A DNA stretch of 7,473 bases, taken from an uncultured Chloroflexota bacterium. GTDB lineage: Bacteria; Chloroflexota; Anaerolineae; Aggregatilineales; Phototrophicaceae. The position numbers and the translations under genes were made by a program. Shown here piece by piece: positions 4,889 through 7,473 of this stretch (its first letter is position 1; each line of letters starts with the position of its first letter). The stretch covers positions 1 through 7,473 of the forward strand of contig CALMDI010000528.1 of NCBI GenBank assembly GCA_937864975.1. The letters are read 5' to 3'. The notes beneath the pieces are model-generated. The model ran no database searches. It had not been told where the DNA came from and was given only the letters and a program-made list of their open reading frames with translations.

Positions 4889-6367
4889 TCAATCCGCCTT
4901 TTGCTTTACTGCATCCTCATCATTTCCCAACCGGGGCGCTGTTCCCGGCTGCGGATCGAACCTCGTTCCGCGCCCGGTGAACCACCGTTTCGGCAGCCAG
5001 CCGGGGTGGCGCGCGGCGAAGTGTTCGAGAGGTTCGTCGGGCTGAATATCCGCGCTCGCCACTTTGGGCACGTGGATGCGCTGTGTCCCATAAATACCCC
5101 GGTGCCCGGAGAACAGGTAGGCCGCAAAGCAGCCAAGCCCAATGTAGAGCGCCGAACCGCCGCCAAACAATTCCACCGCCATGATGGTGCAGGCGAGCGG
5201 TGTATTGGCAGCGCCCGCGAACACGGCGACGAATCCAATCGTGGCAAGGAAGGCAGGATCGACACCGAGCAGACGACCGAGCGTATACCCCAGTGTCGCG
5301 CCGATGACGAACAGCGGCGTGACTTCACCACCTAAATACCCCGTACCAAGCGTCGTCGCCGTAAAAATGAGCTTGAGCAGAAAGGCGAGCGCCACGACCC
5401 CAGCGCCCGTCAGGCTGCGCTCAATCAGCGGCAGGCTCAGCCCCAGGTAATCAGTTGTGCCCAGCATCAGGGTCAGCAGGATGACGGCAGTGCCGCCCAC
5501 GACAAGCCGCAGCGGCAGCCAGCGTGTGAGCATCCTTGAGAGATGGCGAATAGCGTGTGTTAACTCGATGAACAGGAGACTCGTTAGCCCAAACGCGATG
5601 CCTGCCAGCCCAACCTTCGCCAGCAGAAGCACGTCCACGCCGACGTTTGCCAGCAGCGGGTACTCGGCGTGCGGCACGCCAAGCGCGCGCACGACCAGAT
5701 CGCCAAAAACGGCGGCGACGAAGGCGGGAACGACACCCTCGTAACCGATGCGTCCCACGCGCTGCACTTCCAGCGCAAAGACGAATCCTGCCAGCGGCGT
5801 GCCAAATACCGCGCCGAACCCGCCGCCGATTCCCGCCGTAATCATCAGCCGCCGCGTTTCCGGCGACAGGCGCAGCAGGCGGCTCAGTCCATCGGCAAGG
5901 CTGCTGCCCATCTGGATCGCCGTCCCTTCGCGCCCCGCCGACCCGCCGAACAGGTGCGTGAGCACCGTACCGACCAACACCATCGGCGCCATGCGTAAGG
6001 GGATCGGGCGGCTGTTCGAGTGGACTTCTTCGATCACCAGATTGTTGCCGAGGATCGCGAGACCGCCGTAACGGTCGTAAAGCCAGCCGAGGAGAAACCC
6101 CGCCGCCGGCAGCAGCCACAGGAGCCAACCATTCGCCGTCCGCGCCGCCGTTGCCCACGCCAGAACAACCAGAAACACCGCCGACGCGACTCCCGCCAGC
6201 GTACCAACGCTTGCTCCAAGCACAAGCCATCGAGCGACGAGGATCGCCGTCGCGCGAAGCTCGTAAGCGTCGAACCGAAAAAAGCCGTTCAGCGCGTCAA
6301 AACGCCGCGCCCACGAGTCACCTCGCGCTGCGTCTCTCGCGTCTTCGCCGCTCGGTTCAGGCATCAT
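4889..6367 (-). CDS. CLC-family anion/proton antiporter of the probable fluoride-exporting (CLC-F) type
   Basis: The protein is 492 aa, and its start ATG overlaps the stop of the upstream kinase gene (ATGA). It is an integral membrane protein with a series of hydrophobic segments between residues ~40 and ~420 and hydrophilic tails. There are no C-terminal CBS domains. The gating glutamate is E147 in AGREGT, where chloride transporters usually have GREGP. GNNLV (~107-111) stands where chloride CLCs have GSGIP, so the central serine is replaced by Asn. GGEVTP (346-351) replaces GGIFAP. The internal proton glutamate of E. coli ClcA (E203) aligns with V201. Y426 in GIYGT lies near the C-terminal Tyr position. 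GREGT, loss of the central Ser and GGEVTP are features I associate with CLC-F fluoride/proton antiporters rather than Cl- channels, so fluoride export is the favoured but unproven role. No fluoride riboswitch is visible in the window. It is translationally coupled to the kinase. Confidence 0.9.
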   Translation of the reverse strand: MMPEPSGEDARDAARGDSWARRFDALNGFFRFDAYELRATAILVARWLVLGASVGTLAGVASAVFLVVLAWATAARTANGWLLWLLPAAGFLLGWLYDRYGGLAILGNNLVIEEVHSNSRPIPLRMAPMVLVGTVLTHLFGGSAGREGTAIQMGSSLADGLSRLLRLSPETRRLMITAGIGGGFGAVFGTPLAGFVFALEVQRVGRIGYEGVVPAFVAAVFGDLVVRALGVPHAEYPLLANVGVDVLLLAKVGLAGIAFGLTSLLFIELTHAIRHLSRMLTRWLPLRLVVGGTAVILLTLMLGTTDYLGLSLPLIERSLTGAGVVALAFLLKLIFTATTLGTGYLGGEVTPLFVIGATLGYTLGRLLGVDPAFLATIGFVAVFAGAANTPLACTIMAVELFGGGSALYIGLGCFAAYLFSGHRGIYGTQRIHVPKVASADIQPDEPLEHFAARHPGWLPKRWFTGRGTRFDPQPGTAPRLGNDEDAVKQKAD

Positions 6368-7314
6368 CGATGGCTTGGTCTGTCAGGATAGGGCACGATG
6401 CGAACCTCCGACAAAAACCGCTCGACATCCTCGCGGCGGCAGTCGGCGGTGCCGGGCATGAGGCAGACGGCGGCGGCGGCGGCAGCGCCCAGCCGCAAGC
6501 CGTCTTCAATCGGCTGTCCACGCGACACCGCGGCAGCCAGCCCCGCCAGCATCCCATCGCCCGCGCCGGACGTGCTGACGACGTTCACCTTCAGCGGCGG
6601 AAGCGAATAGGCGCGGTCCGGCAGAACGGCGAGCGCGCCGTCCTCGCCAAGCGTAATCACCGAGGACGTGCCGTAACGCTCGATGATCTCCCGCCCTGCG
6701 TGGTAAGCGTCGTCCAGGGTATCAATGCGCCGTCCGGTCAGTCCTTCGAGTTCGTCGCGATTCGGCTTGATATACGACGGTCGCGCTGCCAGCCCCGCGC
6801 TCAGGTTGGGTTCCGCCGCGTCGAAAATCACCGGAATATTCCGCTCGCGTGCCAGCGAAATGAAGTCGGTGTAAAAGGACGGTTCCATTCCGCGCGGCAA
6901 TGTGCCGCCGAGGACGATACACGTTGCGCCGTCCAGCGCCGAAACGTAGCGCCGACGCAGCGCGTCGATCTGCTCCCGCGTGATGGTGATCGTCGTCGTG
7001 GTGATCGTCGTCTGCCAGCGTTCCTCCTCGACCACGAGGACGACGTTGGTGCGCGTCTCGCCGTCCACCCAGAGGAAATCGGTCGTCACGCCGCGCGCTT
7101 GCAGCATCGCCTCGACTTTTTTCCCGGTCGCCCCGGCGGCGAAGCCGAGCGCGAGCCTCGGAATCCGCATCTCGCCCAGAATCCACGAGGCGTCGGTCGG
7201 CTTGCCACCCATACTCTGCACGGTGCGGGTCGCCCGAAGGGTCTGATTTTTGCCGAAGGTCGGGACGAACAGCGTCAGATCGAGCGTCGTATTCGCGGTG
7301 ACGGTGACGATCAT
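6364..7314 (-). CDS. PfkB-family sugar (phosphate) kinase, 1-phosphofructokinase-like
   Basis: The protein is 316 aa. It is a ribokinase/PfkB-fold kinase of the hexose-kinase branch (1-phosphofructokinase, 6-phosphofructokinase II, tagatose-6-phosphate kinase) and transfers phosphate from ATP to a sugar or sugar phosphate. Landmarks are the N-terminal TVTANTTLDLT (family: TVTxNPAxD), GGKPTDAS at 36-43 (family: GGKGxNVA), LGGTLPRG at 135-142, KPNRDEL at 183-189, TLGEDGA at 221-227, and the anion-hole/catalytic motif TSGAGDGMLAGL with D253 as catalytic base. Two substrate-side motifs are atypical: GGKGxNVA has become GGKPTDAS, and the usual ETEINEPGP-like loop is replaced by a Thr-rich run (~102-112). 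The sugar is therefore uncertain and may not be fructose-1-phosphate. The ATG at 7314 lies 3 nt after the upstream stop, and its own stop overlaps the CLC start by 4 nt, so it sits inside an operon. Confidence 0.87.
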   Translation of the reverse strand: MIVTVTANTTLDLTLFVPTFGKNQTLRATRTVQSMGGKPTDASWILGEMRIPRLALGFAAGATGKKVEAMLQARGVTTDFLWVDGETRTNVVLVVEEERWQTTITTTTITITREQIDALRRRYVSALDGATCIVLGGTLPRGMEPSFYTDFISLARERNIPVIFDAAEPNLSAGLAARPSYIKPNRDELEGLTGRRIDTLDDAYHAGREIIERYGTSSVITLGEDGALAVLPDRAYSLPPLKVNVVSTSGAGDGMLAGLAAAVSRGQPIEDGLRLGAAAAAAVCLMPGTADCRREDVERFLSEVRIVPYPDRPSHR

Positions 7315-7317
7315 CGG

Positions 7318-7473
7318 CTATTCCGAGGCGAAGTTGGCGCACGCCGCTTCGAGCGCCGCGCGCTGCTCCGCCAGCAGGTCGCTCGCCTTCATCATCTCCG
7401 CCATCAGGATAAGGTAGGCATTGTTGTCGATGCGCTCGCCGGCGTCGAACGCCGCGGCAATATCCTTGCCGAT
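7318..7473 (-). CDS. C-terminal fragment of an unidentified protein upstream of the sugar kinase
   Basis: The frame is open from the right edge of the window to a TAG at 7318-7320, giving 51 visible residues: IGKDIAAAFDAGERIDNNAY, then LILMAEMMKASDLLAEQRAA, then LEAACANFASE. It looks wholly helical, acidic and soluble. I do not recognise the family from this tail. The stop lies 3 nt before the ATG of the PfkB-type kinase, so the two are almost certainly co-transcribed and translationally linked. This suggests, but does not show, a role in the same sugar pathway. Confidence 0.65.
   Translation of the reverse strand: MGKDIAAAFDAGERIDNNAYLILMAEMMKASDLLAEQRAALEAACANFASE

Noticed and set aside
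4889..7314. Several long open frames on the opposite strand of the CLC and kinase genes.
   Set aside because: They are rich in Arg, Pro and Ser, as expected for shadow frames of GC-rich genes, and lie fully inside well-supported genes.
7315..7473. Fluoride riboswitch for the CLC-F-like gene.
   Set aside because: No crcB-type motif is seen upstream of the CLC or kinase gene within the window; this region is coding. The operon promoter lies outside the window, so absence here is not informative.

Overview
The window is GC-rich chromosomal DNA with a compact bacterial layout. The gene set is a paralogous pair of exported LppX/LolA-like proteins, a CxxC/CxxH protein resembling DUF6062, a sugar-kinase/CLC/rhamnose-mutarotase operon and a PIN/Phd toxin-antitoxin pair. 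This would fit a member of the Chloroflexota, but nothing here is a decisive taxonomic marker, so that is a weak inference.

Layout. Bases 1-2196 (+ strand) hold the 3' end of one secreted protein gene, a terminator-like hairpin, and a second related gene. That second gene has a signal peptide, an LppX-like middle and a C-terminal PPC-like beta domain. A promoter whose -35 box overlaps the stop codon of that gene drives a tRNA-Arg(ACG) at 2236-2308.

The last 15 bases of the tRNA are repeated exactly, in the same orientation, at 3529-3543. The 1,235-bp unit between them is visibly more AT-rich. It carries a Rho-independent terminator just behind the tRNA, then on the minus strand a PIN-domain toxin, a Phd/YefM antitoxin with its own promoter and palindromic operator, and a 72-aa helix-turn-helix protein. 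A second strong terminator, probably the original one of the tRNA, lies just outside the right-hand repeat. This is the signature of a small element integrated into the 3' end of a tRNA gene. No integrase is present, so it is either a non-autonomous element or a remnant, held by a toxin-antitoxin module. It is the most interesting object in the window.

Bases 3544-4546 hold the tRNA terminator, a gene for a duplicated CxxC...CxxH protein (likely metal binding), and a convergent intergenic region with a REP-like palindrome.

Bases 4547-7473 are a minus-strand operon. In transcription order it has the 3' end of an unidentified gene, a PfkB-family (1-phosphofructokinase-like) sugar kinase, a CLC anion transporter with fluoride-type (CLC-F) signatures, and L-rhamnose mutarotase. 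The first three are packed with a 3-nt gap and a 4-nt ATGA overlap. The mutarotase follows after 21 nt with its own ribosome binding site. The kinase and mutarotase point to sugar metabolism, while the CLC transporter is the odd partner.
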